The notes below the pieces were generated by a model. It worked only from the letters and a program-made list of their open reading frames with translations. It had not been told where the DNA came from and did no database searches. This document shows, in pieces, positions 1 through 11,321 of a stretch of DNA of 64,000 nt; position 1 is the stretch's first letter, and the number at the start of each line of letters is the position of its first letter. Position numbers and translations under genes: made by a program. Origin of the DNA: Erigeron canadensis (Eukaryota; Streptophyta; Magnoliopsida; Asterales; Asteraceae); assembly GCF_010389155.1 (NCBI RefSeq), contig NC_057763.1, positions 10,106,649 to 10,170,648 on the forward strand, given 5' to 3'.

Positions 1-990
1 TTAATTTCCTTTAAAAAGGAAAAGCCATGTCCAGGGTGTGAGATGGGCAAAAAGAAAAGGGCCAGTTTCAAGACCAGGCAAAACTTCAGTATCACTGAAC
101 CTCTTCACATACTGCATATGGACCTTTTTGGAACAGTGAATGTTCAAATTAAAGCTGGTAAACGATACACTTTAGTTGTTGTTGATGAATACACCAGGTA
201 TTGTTGGGTGGTATTCATCAGATCAAAAAGTGATGCACCTGGTGAAATCATCTCACTCATCAAAAGAATTGAACTCAAATATACCAAGAAAGTGTGTCAG
301 TTGCGTAGTGATAATGGTACTGAATTCATCAATAATGAATTAGAGTCATTTTGCACTGACACTGGCATTTCTCAAAACTTCTCTTCAGCTCATTCTCCAG
401 AGCAAAATGGTGTGGTTGAAAGGAAAAATCGCACATTGATTGAAGCTGCAAGAAGTATGTTATCTGAATCAGGTCTTCCTACCAGTTTTTGGGCAGAAGC
501 AGTGTCTACAGCGTGTCATACCCAAAATCGGTCAGTTTATGTCAAGAGACATAGGAAGACTGCCTACGAAGTCCTCAGGAATCGTAAACCAAACATTGGA
601 TATTTTCATGTATTTGGCTGTCCAGTTTATATTTTAAACGATTCCAGTCAGTTGGGAAAATTTGATGCAAAAGCTGACGAAGGTGTTTTCGTAGGGTATT
701 CTGATATAAGAAAGGCCTATAGAGTTTATAATTTTAGACTCCAAAAGGTACATGAGACAATTCATGTCACATTCAATGAATCAAATGAAGCAATCAATAA
801 AAGACCAAGCCTTGATTTATTTTTAGTTGACCCAGTTGATTTTGGTGTATCTGATCAAGTTCATCAATCAGTTTCTACACAAGAAGATGTTTCCAGTCAC
901 CAAGACCTGGAACCAGTTGCAAATAAGAAAATCTCCAGTGAACTCCATTTTATCCCTCCATCAGTTTCAACTTACCACAGAAACTGGTGA
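1..990 (+). pseudogene. E1 integrase region (GAG-pre-integrase end plus rve core)
   Basis: Frame 1 is open from the window edge. The first codons give the end of the pre-integrase zinc finger (CPGCEMGK). The catalytic core follows: LHMDLFGT near position 108 holds the first Asp, RSDNGTEF near 305 the second, and [11 protein letters not shown] near 400-432 the Glu, so the D,D-35-E triad is present. The copia continuation (SFWAEAV, HVFGCPVY, DEGVFVGYS) runs to about 780. The frame stops at 988-990 where a frameshift moves the linker into another frame. This is more complete than the E2 copy, which has lost the region after VVERKNR. Confidence 0.85.
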
Positions 991-2785
991 TTAGATCAGA
1001 TGTTCGTGCCACAACAACATCAGAACCAGTTCAGACTTCTCCAATTCCTCAAAATATGCCTTTATTTGAAGATAATCATGTCAACACGCCAGTTGACACT
1101 GATGAAGAAGTTGAAGTAGTTTGGGCTGATCCTTCTCCAGTTGCCACAACTGTTGAAGATCGTCAGGTGTCTTGCACTGATGTTGTTCAAAATTAACCTA
1201 GTCAATACATTAAATGGACAGTTGCTCATCCCATTGAGCAAATTATTGGAAATCCAGATAGTGGGGTTTAGACTAGAAGAGCCACAAGTGAACAATGCTT
1301 GAACGTCACCTTCTTATCACTAGTTGAACCGAAGAAGATTGACGAGGCTTTGGCAGATCCAAGCTGGGTTGAGGCTATGCAAAAAGAACTTAACCAGTTC
1401 GAAAGGAACAATGTTTGGGAACTTGTTCCTTGTCCTCCAGGGTTAAAGAAAGAACCCATTGGAATGAGGTGGGTCTACCGAAACAAGATGGATGAAAATG
1501 GCAATGTTATCAGGAACAAAGCAAGATTAGTTGCCAAGGGTTATTGTCAAGCAGAAGGTGTTGATTTCGATGAAACATTTCCTCTAGTTGCAAGACTTGA
1601 AGCCATCAGAATTTTCTTGGCTTATGCTGCTCACTTGCAATTCAAAGTCTTCCAGATGGATATCAAAAGTGCGTTCCTGAATGGAAAGTTGGAAGAAGAG
1701 GTGTATGTTAAGCAGACTCTAGGGTTCTTGAACGAAAAGCATCCTCACTGGGTATATAGACTAAACAAAGCTTTGTATGGTCTTCGTCAAGCCCCAAGAG
1801 CCTGGTATGACACTCTAACGAAACATCTTCTTAATAATGTTTTTCAAAAAGGTAATATCTTGCTGGTACAAATTTATGTTGATGACATTATATTTGGGTC
1901 AACTGATGATGGAATGTGTAAAAGGTAGTTTAATGGGTGAATTAACGTTTTTCTTGGGTTACAAATTAAACAAACCATGGATGGTATTTTTATTAACCAA
2001 GAAAAATATGTCAGAGATTTGTTAGAAAATACAAATATGATTCTATCCCGTCGAAAATCACACCTATTTCAGCTCCATTGAATTTGGATTCTGACCCAAA
2101 TGGTAAACCAGTGGACCGAAAGGAATATCGTGGAATGGTTGGTTCACTGATGTATTTAACTGCCAGTCGTCCAGATATAATGTTTGCAACATGTCTATGT
2201 GCCAGATTTCAGGCTAATCCTAAAGAATCACATTAGCATGCTGTTAAACGAATTTTCAGGTACCTGAAAGGGTGCCCTAGCCTTGGTCTTTGGTATCCCA
2301 AAGGCTCAGGGTTAGATCTAATGGGTTATTCAGATTCAGATCATGCAGGTTGTAAGATTGATAGAAAGTCTACAACTGGTGGTTGTCACTTCCTGGAGGG
2401 AAAACTGGTGAGTTGGACCAGTAAGAAGCAGACTTCGGTCTCAATGTCAAATGCTGAGGCAGAATACATTTCTGCGGCCAGTTGCTGTGCCTAGATTCTC
2501 TGGATCAAAAATCAGTTACTTGATTATGGTATGAAATACACAAGAACCCCAATCTTTTGTGACAACACCAGTGCAATTGCTATATCTCACAACCCAGTGA
2601 TGCACTCGAAGACAAAGCATATTGACATCAGGTATCACTTCATTCGTGATCATGTTATGAAAGGAGACATTGAAATACATTTCATCCCCACTGATAAACA
2701 GTTAGCTGATGTTTTTACAAAACCTCTTGATGAGAAAAGTTTTAAACATCTCATCAGTAAACTGGGTATGTTAAATCCTCATTAA
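987..2785 (+). pseudogene. E1 reverse transcriptase and RNase H remnant
   Basis: The acidic linker (987-1196) ends at a TAA. RT begins near 1299 in another frame ([19 protein letters not shown]) and includes [11 protein letters not shown], a [11 protein letters not shown] block and the [10 protein letters not shown] catalytic motif near 1877-1907. Compared with the E2 copy, two stretches around YVDD are missing (about 1840-1860 and near 1920). RNase H motifs ([29 protein letters not shown]) lie in broken frames to [11 protein letters not shown] and the final LGMLNPH at 2785. Several in-frame stops (for example 2236 and 2492 areas) confirm it is not functional. Confidence 0.85.
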
Positions 2786-3356
2786 ACTGGAGAGGCCCTC
2801 CAGTTAAGGATGGTCCAGGTGATCCTTGATTGGTTGGAGATTGAACGCCTTGATGTACTCAAAGACTATTCATTGATCAAATGGATCACATTTTCAGGGG
2901 GAAAGACTCAAAATATTTTTCCAATTAAAATTCGTTTTATTTTGAAAAATGCATTTGGTGAATATCTCAGTTGAAACTGGCATCTGGAAAATCTCTCTAG
3001 TATGCTAGTTTGGTCTTGTCTTAAACTGGTGGTCAACCAGATTTCATAACGTTATGTTTTACTTGGTGAATACTTGTGACACGTGATGATACTCGAGTGT
3101 TTGTATCGCTCTCACAAACGTCACCTGACATGTCTTACGTGTCAAGACTTTTTGCTGAAAATTATTGCACTTTTTATGGGAATTGTTGAAGTTAATGGGT
3201 GAGTGGGAATACCAGCCTTCATAGCATTAAATGCTTGATGGGAGGTATTAAATTTTTTTAAATTCTCAAAATTACTAAAAAATCAAATTTTGAAATTGTG
3301 TGTGAAATTTGGGGATTAAAATATCTTTTTGTATATATTGGTAATATTTTACTGCC
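2786..3356 (+). other. E1 spacer between pol and third ORF, with conserved motifs
   Basis: Non-coding. A GAACGCCTTGATGTACT motif lies at 2843-2859, just after pol, and a purine tract AGGGGGAAAG at 2896-2905 followed by ACTCA. Both recur at the same relative place in E2, and the first recurs in E3. The purine tract looks like an additional PPT. The rest is AT-rich and I see no ORF in it. Confidence 0.6.
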
Positions 3357-3364
3357 TATATATA
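3357..3364 (+). promoter_or_regulatory. Putative internal TATA box for the third ORF of E1
   Basis: TATATATA followed by a CT-rich, A-poor leader (about 130 bases with runs such as CTCTTTCTTC) that ends at ATGGCTCC at 3494. The E2 element has a TATAAATA 156 bases ahead of the matching ATGGCTCC. A TATA box plus pyrimidine-rich leader in both copies suggests a separate promoter for the third ORF. This is inference; there is no transcript evidence. Confidence 0.45.
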
Positions 3365-3493
3365 CCCCGACTAAATACTTTTCTCATTTACTTCGCACAA
3401 AATTCCTTTCATTTACTCTTCCAATCATTCACAATTCGAGATCCCTTTCTCTCTTTCTTCTTTAAATCCAAAACCCTAAATCCAAAATCTCAA

Positions 3494-5271
3494 ATGGCTC
3501 CTAAATCATCATCTTCTTCATCTCGCTCTCGTGATGTGAATCTACTGACTGTCGAGTATAATCCATCCGAAAATGTTTCTCATGCTGTTGGTGCCCCCAT
3601 TAGTTCAAAATGAATAAAATTAAATCCAAACAATCCAATGGCATCTCTTCAAGGACATCAGGCCGCTTATTCTCTCATTGGGAAAATCCAATCCTTTCTT
3701 CGGGATTCTCCCCTTAGCGATGCTTTTTCTTTGAACCCAAACAAGTTGTTTCATGATTACTTGTGAGAGTTCTGGTACACGGCGTCCAATTCTGATGACT
3801 GCTCATCCATCTCCTTCACTTTAAAGGATGGGTCAGTCCCGTGTATCATCACCACTGAGACATTGAGGGAGGTCCTTAACCTCAATTACTGGAGACAAGA
3901 TGAGAGTCCAGTGGTGATTTCTCCTAATATCAACTTCTGTCAGGTCTTCCTTGACATGGGGAATAAAGAAAGCTTGGATGGAGGTGTACTGAAGACCAAA
4001 GGATCAATTACTATGAGAGGGCTTTCACCATCCTGGAAGTACTTCATGGTCCATTTGGTGGAAAGTTTAGGTGGGAGTTCTGGTGGTTTGGACCAGATAA
4101 ACTCTTTCTAGGCAGAGATGGCATACTGCCTGCGGAATGGACTAAGGGTGGATTTCGCAAACATCCTGTTTAGAAGCCTGGTGTTTAAGTTAAAAGGCAA
4201 CACGGGTCCTTGTATCCCATTCTCGCGATTTCTATCCCTTTCTTTCATACTAATTTTGGGCAGAGAAGAATACAACAACACGCAATCTTTATACTCTGTG
4301 CCAGAATTATTAAGAAATCTGTGTCCACATCTGATGAAGTCCAGATTTCTCCTAGAATGCTACTGGCATTCTCTAGAACTGATGCACCACCACCAGGTGA
4401 GTCAGAAAGACAACTGGGCAGGCCTCAAAATAATGAGGGACCCACCAGTTCGTCTGTAGATGTTGTGACTGTTGTAGAACCTGGAGATTTCCCCTCAGGC
4501 ATCCAGGCGGTTCCAAAGGCAAGAAGATCTACCAAAAGTAGAAGAAGATCTAGATCAGGACTTGCTATATCTGACCAGTCACAGCCAGTGATCGTGGTCC
4601 CTGAATCAGAAGCCCATGATATTGCAACTGATGAAACCATTGAGGAAACTCAAACTAGTCATCAGGAGTCTGAACAACCTGTTCAGCTACCCCCAACATT
4701 TATGGATCTTGGCATAAATGATGGTGAGTTTCAGCTTGAATCTTCAGATTCATCTGAGACTGAATCTGACCAGGAGATGGCTGATGCAACTGTACTTCAT
4801 CAGCTCCCTTCTCTCCTTGGTCAGCCCCAAGAACCACAAGTTTCAGTTTCACCTCTTGACTTCTCCCCATTACAAGAAATTCCAACATTCGCCTCTCGAA
4901 AAATACTTTCATCCATGAATGTGCCTAGAAATAGACACATTCTTACACCACCGTTGCCGACGTTCACACCTGAGCATTCTCAGCATAAACGTCACATTGA
5001 ATCTCTTCCCCTTCCTTCTTCAACAACTTCTATTCCTTCAGCTGGTGCAACAACAACTGGAGAACCTTCACTTTATGTACCTCCTCCAGTTGTATCTGTT
5101 GCATTCCGAACAGGTCCAATGGCACCTTCCCCTCCGTCACTAGACAGCCAGTTCGTGTCTTTCCAAACCGATATCTCAAACCTTTTAACAAGGGTGGAGG
5201 ATATTCAGAAGACACTGGACAAGAATACCAAGTCCCTCTCCAAATACCACAAGGATCACATCACAATGTAA
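3494..5271 (+). pseudogene. E1 third ORF (env-like position), N-terminal and middle part
   Basis: Starts at ATGGCTCC (MAPKSSS). One frame runs to about 4300 interrupted by stops at 3611 (TGA), 3763 (TGA, where E2 reads a Cys codon in YLCEFWY) and 4109 (TAG). A frameshift near 4315 then leads to a second open stretch ending at 5271. Blocks shared with E2: WKYFMVHLVESLGGSSGGLDQIN, MAYCLRNGLRVDFANILF. The middle is rich in Ser, Pro, Gln and Thr with a basic KARRSTKSRRRSRSG stretch. The position is that of the env-like ORF of Sireviruses, but I see no signal peptide or clear membrane segment, so the function is unknown. Confidence 0.7.
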
Positions 5272-7147
5272 GGGTGGTTGATTTGGGGATTAACAAGTTC
5301 TCTGGCAATGAGGACTTGGTATTCAGGAAGCTCAATGAGTCATCAGCTGCAATTCACTGGCTACTTCTTTAAAAGAAGCTTTTGACCTAACTCAATCAAA
5401 GGTACACACATCCATCACCAACCTGCTGAATAACACTGTCAGATCATCAGAGGTTGAGTTGAACGAATTAGAAAGACAGGTCAAATTACTTGTTGAAAAA
5501 CCTGGTCTGGATGTTGTTGAGCTTGGCAACCAGTTGGCCACTTCAGTTGGTCAGAAAATTGAAAATACCTTGGCTGAAAGGGAGAATAATTTGATAGAAA
5601 GGGTGATATCTGAGATCACCAAGACTGCAGCGCCCCAGGTTGATCTCACTCCCATAACATCTGAAATCAACCAGTTGAGGTGCAGTCTGGATACATTAGC
5701 CAGCAAGGTATCTGATCACACTACTGCAATTGAAAAACTGACCACTGAAACTGGCAAAGAAAAGGAAGAAGAAGTTGGAAAGGAAGCACCGGCAACTGGG
5801 CTCTCCCCAGATGATTTAAATATACTTCAAGCGATTCAAAAGAGTCAAGACACCACTTGTGGAAATGTCATGACTCAATCTCAAGAGATTAATCATCTAT
5901 GGAGGACAGTTCGCATGTTATTTGGAGTCTTCAAAGAGTGCAAGAACATGCAATCGTGGCAGCGTCTAGACCGCTTGCCCTCCAGTCATGCCAATTTTGA
6001 AGCTATTAGGCAAGGACTAGATGCTTCCAAGGGGGAAAGGTCTGTTCGCGCCCCTCGCACTCTTGTTGAAGCTTCAGGTTCAGGGAAGGAGATGGTTGTT
6101 GCTACCAGTACTGAGGCTAGTGAGCAAGTAATTGAATCTTTTGATGATGTAGTTAGGGGGAATGTGGATAAAGGAAAGGCCATTGCAACTGATGACTCTA
6201 AGAAACCTGCCGCCGATGCACCCATTTTGGAAACTGGCAATATTGATCAATTGCCTCCAGTTACTGAAAGTGAAAGTCAGAAATTAGCAAGGGTTGGGTA
6301 TCTGGTCAAGGAAAGGAAGAAACAAATGAAGGCTAATCATTTGGAATCAAGAAAAAATCTTCCAACCCCTCTTGTTGATGTAACTGACGCACAACTCCTT
6401 GGCTTGCAACTGTTGGAATACAAGAAAATCAAAGAAGATCCAAGGAATGTCAATGCCCTGAAGGAAATGCTTGAAGTAGAACTGGACAAACACTACCAAG
6501 ATGATGAAGCTGGTCTTGATGCCATGTGTTTGAATGTATCGGTGGAAAAGGCCAAAGAGATAAGGTCAGAAGGGATTCTCAAAAGGATTGAACAAGTTAA
6601 GAAAGTGGTCAGCAAAGTACTAACTCCACCCAAGTCCAAAGGAAGAAAACAGAAAGCCTTATCAAGAGATGCAAATCTGGGGACTTGGGTAGAACCATCC
6701 GAACCCACAACTGATCATATTCGAGCTGCTACTCACAAACTGAGCACGAGCAAGAACAAGCTGACCAATGAATCAGAGGCTCGCACATACTTATCTGATG
6801 TACAGCGTCGAAGGCACAATAAAGGTAAGATCACTGATGTAAAAGTATCGATCAAGCCTGGTGCCAAACATTTTGTTGTAGAGGTTTAATACTTTGGTGG
6901 ACCCAAAAGAACAACTGAGAACCCTGTTGTCCATCAGTATGGTCATTCAGAGCATGTGGAGATGTTGAGCTTGCTGGAGGGTAGGCAGCGAAAGAACAAG
7001 GTTGAAAAAGGCTGGGAATATGTATTGCAAAATCTGATCAAGTTCAAGGAAAACATTGAAGAAAGATTAGGCCTTGATCTTGAAGACAAACAACCAATCT
7101 CATCTGTTGCCAAGAAAAGGAAAACTGGCAAAGGGCCATCTGTTTAA
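5272..7147 (+). pseudogene. E1 third ORF, coiled-coil C-terminal part
   Basis: After a broken stretch (5272-5458) one frame is open from 5459 to 6889, then a TAA, then the same frame runs on to 7147. Residues are heptad-rich (LERQVKLLVEKPGLDVVELGNQL; TSEINQLRCSLDTLASKVSDHTTAIEKL), predicting long coiled coils. Charged low-complexity linkers follow. The C-terminus ends in a basic KKRK cluster, and E2 has KRK followed by KKK near its own C-terminus, so both copies could carry a nuclear localisation-like tail. No enzyme motif is visible. The E2 copy is better preserved. Confidence 0.65.
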
Positions 7148-7404
7148 GTTTTCCTTCTATCTATCTACTTGTAATTTTATTTACTTTCTTGTAACTTCAT
7201 TGTAAAATTATGTATATACAAGTTGCCAGATTGTAATTCACAAGTTAGATAACTGATAAGATCTACAAACAATTAAAACTAAACCCAAGGCATTTGATGA
7301 TCTTTAAAAATGTCTTGGAAACTTAATAGGTTTTATCAAACTCAAGTATTTCAAACTTACACTTGTATAGAAACAAGTTTGAAAATACTTGGCAATATTT
7401 CAGG
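7148..7404 (+). other. E1 3' untranslated region
   Basis: AT-rich stretch between the third ORF and the PPT. No ORF or repeat seen. Confidence 0.5.
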
Positions 7405-7420
7405 ACAATTAGGGGGAATA
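7405..7420 (+). promoter_or_regulatory. E1 polypurine tract
   Basis: ACAATTAGGGGGAATA directly abuts the LTR start TGTTAGGTCC. In reverse transcription this tract primes plus-strand DNA. Confidence 0.8.
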
Positions 7421-8392
7421 TGTTAGGTCCAGTTTTGGCTATAATTTGGAGCTATCCAACTGCATCTGGAGAGCATGAAGAATTGTCCGAAATATTAGAA
7501 GTCCAGTTGCATTGTACAGTTTAAGCAACTGATGACTTCCTCCAGTTAAGATCTGAAGACATAAATCTGAAGACCTTCCAGTTGAAGTCGAAGACTACAA
7601 GTGGAAGAAAGGAAATGGCAATGGCAGCGAAGCCCAGTTGACATATCACCAGATCAATCAACTGGAGATCCTTAAGTGTAAATGTCTTTACAAAGCTTTA
7701 CACTGATTACGAGGAGGACCTTTTACACTACATCCTTTTAACCGGACAATAATCTTGTCTGTGGATAAAAGTGCAAAGATGTAGAGTGGTTGAATAAAGT
7801 AACCTTTTGTCTTACTTTATTTAGCACACACAAAGGATTATTTACTAATACTTTTGTGTGCTATCAACCATATTTGTACGTCGAAGTTGAGATCCCAATG
7901 CTCATACTTCGACTATAAATAGAGGTCCTTGCCCAAGCATTTCAACAACTTTGCAAACACATACATTCTGCAATATTGGTGAACTTGTGCAATATTCTCT
8001 CAATCACAAAAAGGAACATTTCACAATTTTAAGTGTTTCAATTGTTAGGAGAATTTCCAAGTATAGATCAATTGTATTTCATAGGTTGTTAGGATATTTA
8101 TATCTTTGTATTATCTTGGTTCCACAACAAATTTGTATTTTATTTAACAATCATTAAATAAAATACACTTGAAAAATACATATTGTCTCATCGATATAAA
8201 TACTTGTCACTTATATCTATTGCATTGTATTACTTATTTACATTGTCACCTTAATAAGTAAACCTCCAGATTACCTAGTACACAATCACTTTAAACTAGC
8301 CACGTCCAGATTAAGTGATTGTGTTGCAAAGTTCACTCACCATTGACATAGAGATGTCTTCAGCACTCATCTAGTAATAGTTGGGACTTACA
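7421..8392 (+). repeat. E1 3' LTR (972 bp)
   Basis: Starts TGTTAGGTCCAG right after the PPT and ends GGGACTTACA. The right boundary is inferred: the E2 5' LTR starts with the same TGTTAGGTCCAG, ends GGGACTTCACA and is 970 bp, and the sequence after 8392 is gag of another element. The LTR holds a TATA box (7914-7921) about 480 bases from the PPT end. Interiors of the two LTRs differ strongly, so E1 and E2 are different subfamilies. The candidate right TSD is AGTAT (8393-8397); its partner is outside the window. Confidence 0.65.
7914..7921 (+). promoter_or_regulatory. TATA box of E1 LTR
   Basis: TATAAATA in the context GACTATAAATAGAGG, a classic plant core promoter placed mid-LTR. Confidence 0.65.
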
Positions 8393-8637
8393 AGTATACC
8401 TACCGATCACTCCATTCTTTTCATACGAAGGCCAATCAAAACCTTGAGTTATCACAAGCCACATTTCCATGTCAGTGAGACAAATGAGTCTTCAAAACGT
8501 CTCTTCCACATCCAATAGTTTTCCATACGGAACAACTTTGGAGGTGTGTTTCCACGACCAACCTCATGATATTGCATGATCATCTGGCTGATGAGTAGGG
8601 CATTAGGTGAGTTTGCAGCAGCTAGAATCGTAGTCAT
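8393..8637 (-). pseudogene. Copia X gag N-terminus
   Basis: The start codon at 8637 opens MTTILAAANSPN, and the protein contains the copia gag block PPKLFRMENYWMWKRRFED, similar to the LxxxNYxxWKxRF motif of copia gag (UBN2/DUF4219 type). The frame reaches stops near 8452 and the gene is cut by the E1 insertion at 8393. It encoded a capsid protein. Confidence 0.6.
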
Positions 8638-8718
8638 TTCGAATATTTTGAATTTAAATCAACCGAAATAACAAGTAATTCATTCGGCACGAAGTCAAAC
8701 GAGCTCACACAAAGTGCA

Positions 8719-8880
8719 CGTGACACGAGGTACGTCACGAAGTCACACGAGTAACACGTGACACGAAGAAAGACACAAAGTCACACTTGTAGTACGTGAC
8801 ACGAAGACAGACACAAAGTCACACTTGTAGCACGTGACACGAAGACAGACACGAAGTCACACGAGTAGCACGTGACACGA
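8719..8880. repeat. 38-bp tandem repeat with CACGTG/ACGT cores in copia X leader
   Basis: CGTGACACGA occurs at 8719, 8757, 8795, 8833 and 8871, exactly 38 bp apart. Each unit has an ACGTG core (mostly CACGTG) and GTCACAC. It lies between the PBS and gag of element X, so it would be in the genomic RNA leader. Confidence 0.85.
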
Positions 8881-9043
8881 AGTTAAGATGATGTAAGCAC
8901 TTAGCATACACTACCTCGTGCTGACGTAAGCACGAAGTCACGCGAAGAAGAGCACGAACTTGACTAAAAACACGAATTTCGAATTGATTTTGCAATCAAT
9001 AGTGAATCAAACAGTCTTACACCTTCTGGTAATCAACCTTAGG

Positions 9044-9055
9044 GCTCTGATACCA
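9044..9055 (-). promoter_or_regulatory. Primer binding site of copia X (initiator tRNA-Met)
   Basis: On the minus strand this reads TGGTATCAGAGC, the complement of the 3' end of plant initiator tRNA-Met used by most plant copia elements. It starts two bases from the LTR end at 9058. Confidence 0.85.
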
Positions 9056-9057
9056 CT

Positions 9058-9570
9058 TGTAAGGTACCCTATTGTTGTGTGGATCTTAATAAGACGTGAT
9101 TCGTTATGTCAAGAGTGCGGAATCCTCTTGAGATAACTAGACTGCTATTTGGCTCCGTCGATTAATGAGCAATTAACCAACCTAAGGAGATGCACAAGGC
9201 TTGTGGTTCGTGTAAGAGGTCACACGAAGGAACAATTAACCTTGATTCGTGTATAATCAAAACGATTCACTAAGATCTAAAACGATTAACCTAATTCCGT
9301 AGATTAGGTCCTGTATTTACACTAATAGGTATTGGGTGCGCTTCGGCCTTAATTACGTATTAGGCCCGTAATTAACAATAACCAATACACTTCGTGCTGA
9401 CGTCAGGACGAGGGTAATCCCATGTGCTGATGACGTCAGCACGAGGGACGTGCCTTTCGTCCTTTGTTTGACTTCGTTTGACTCGTACATAACATCCAAT
9501 CATCGTTTAAGTATTCTACGACATTTATAAACCTTGATTCTATGTTCTTGTACCTGCAAAACAATATATA
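9058..9570 (-). repeat. Copia X 5' LTR (right boundary uncertain)
   Basis: The plus strand begins TGTAAGGTACCC, i.e. the LTR ends GGGTACCTTACA on the minus strand, next to the PBS. Two TATA-like tracts occur on the minus strand (9518-9531 and 9563-9570). The U3 end probably lies further right, but with no second LTR in the window I cannot place it. Confidence 0.5.
9398..9438. promoter_or_regulatory. Paired TGACGTCA palindromes in copia X LTR
   Basis: TGACGTCA occurs at 9398-9405 and 9431-9438, each within GTGCTGA...TCAG(C/G)AC context; a related TGACGTAA is at 8922-8929. These match TGA/CRE-type bZIP sites. Binding is inference. Confidence 0.5.
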
Positions 9571-11301
9571 ACACACAAACACAATACAAAACATATACAG
9601 ATATAATATTACAGTTCAACTGTAATCATTAAATATCAACACAAGTTCTTATTCAAATGATTACAAACATAGTTCCTAAAACATAAACGATAATCAAATC
9701 TATGTTGCGATTGTCACAACGAATCTGCATCTACAATACAACGTTAGAAGTTAAGGAACATACCACCACAACGATTAAGGAAGTTGGTCATTGAATTAAC
9801 TTTCAAGAAACTACAAACTCCAGAAAGCGCTATTTACGAAACACTGGAACGAAAGCGTGATAATGATAACATACATCTGTGATGAGTTAGGATCCAAGGA
9901 TCCCTATCACTATGATCTCGCAAGTACCCCTGAGATAAACTCCAAGGACTATCGACTGCGCGTGTGTCATCCATAATAACAATTATCTAGTAAGAGATGG
10001 ATCCAAGTGGCAAAACGGTAAGGAATATGGTTATCCATAAGAACACGAAAGAGAAATGGAGAAAACTAGATAGTTGAGAGAAGGATGAGGTGTGAAGCTT
10101 CACCTAATTTATGTTATATCACGATTCCTACGAGCATTAGGCTAGTGTACTTGAAAAGGAGCTTAGCTTAGAAAACTAAAAAAAAAAAAAATAGATATGA
10201 GGCTTTAGAAAGCAAGGTCATTGGAAGTTTTGTGGAGGCCTGAAAGGACCCAAGAAGAAATGTCCTTGAGAAGGGATCCAAACTAATATGGGCTTGAAAG
10301 GTCCGTCTTACCAAGATGGTGAGGATATGATATGATTAACTGTAAGCATAAGGATTGTGTAAACTCTATCGCGAGGAATGCGTAGGCATAGAATAGAAAT
10401 GGAAGAGGTCATATGTCATGGATGGTAGTCATTCTACATTAAAAAGGAAGAAGTAAAGGTGCCATGAAATGATTTAAAAGCCAATATAGGCAAGAGCAAG
10501 AGAAATTATTAACGGTGTGACTTAGCGAATAACAGAAAAAGGTGACTTTGGGAAAATAAGGGCGAAATTGAAAGAACAAAGGTGAGTATGAGGAACAAGA
10601 CTGAACTATCATCATACGTTACATGACCGATATCCCTTGCACACCATGGGACAATAAAGACGAAACTGAAAACCCTAGAATGAGGTATTATGGAGATGTA
10701 CCCCTGCAACTTTTGATACAACTCAGCGTCTCAGATTAGCATCACCCTTGCTAAGGGGGTAATCCCTTAACAAGTGATTAGTTAAAGACAAAGTCAATAT
10801 TTTATAGTGTCGGCAAGCGTGTCCAACACCAAACCCAAGAAAGATAAAAGTAGGCAAGGAGCCAGTGGAGGATTCTTTATTGGGGAAATGAGTAGCCACC
10901 AACGATCGAAATTCCAACGACTCTTACTATTTTTGTTATAACTCACGTTACAAACGTTTGCTCATTTCACACCTCCGTATTGATATTCTTGTCATCATCC
11001 CATTACTTAACATTGATCTAGGCAAAATGGACAACCCATAATGATTTCTTACAATTAATCTCAAGTCGTCTCAAGAAGTGAGCGACAATTACAACTCTTT
11101 CAAAGCTTCTAATCAAGTGATATTTAGGGCACCAAGCAAGAGATGCCCCCAACTACGGAGATCAAAAGCTTGTAAGTAACAAAAAGTGTCATGATGAAAC
11201 CCATAAGAACTCTCACATTTTGTACGTCTGCGTGAAGCTATCCTTATTGTGAATCTATTCATTTTATCACCGTGTGAACGAGTAAACTTCGAGGGAGAAG
11301 T
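9571..11301 (+). other. Unresolved gene-free tract, probably degenerate internal region of gypsy T1
   Basis: No ORF with recognisable homology on either strand. It leads directly into a gypsy-type PPT and LTR at 11302-11322, so at least its right part should be the 3' internal region of T1, either heavily mutated or non-autonomous. The left part may include the U3 of the copia X LTR. There is an A13 run near 10179. Confidence 0.35.
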
Positions 11302-11321
11302 TTTTGTTAAGGGAGTAATGA
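11302..11321 (+). promoter_or_regulatory. Gypsy T1 polypurine tract
   Basis: The sequence from 11286 (CTTCGAGGGAGAAG, then TTTTTGTTAAGGGAGTAATG) matches the usual end of Tekay/Del elements, where the last coding codons run into a purine tract just before TGTAACAACC. Confidence 0.65.

Larger units (their letters stand above)
1..8392 (+). mobile_element. Sirevirus-type Ty1/copia element E1 (3' part)
   Basis: The window opens inside the integrase of a Ty1/copia element. The order is integrase, RT and RNase H, a 0.7-kb spacer, a long third ORF, a PPT and the 3' LTR. That order with an extra ORF after pol is typical of the Sirevirus (SIRE/Maximus) lineage. Every coding part carries stops or frameshifts, so E1 is dead. 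The left end and 5' LTR lie outside the window. It is inserted in the gag region of a minus-strand copia element, whose gag start resumes at about 8393. The right end is set by an LTR that closes in ACA and has nearly the length of the E2 LTR. Confidence 0.85.
8393..9570 (-). mobile_element. Minus-strand Ty1/copia element X, 5' part
   Basis: Reading leftward: LTR end at 9058, PBS at 9055-9044, a leader with a 38-bp repeat, then the start of gag at 8637. E1 inserted in gag, so everything downstream lies beyond the left edge or is lost. The right (U3) end of its LTR could not be fixed; 9570 is only the last base of a TATA-like tract. Lineage not determined. Confidence 0.6.
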
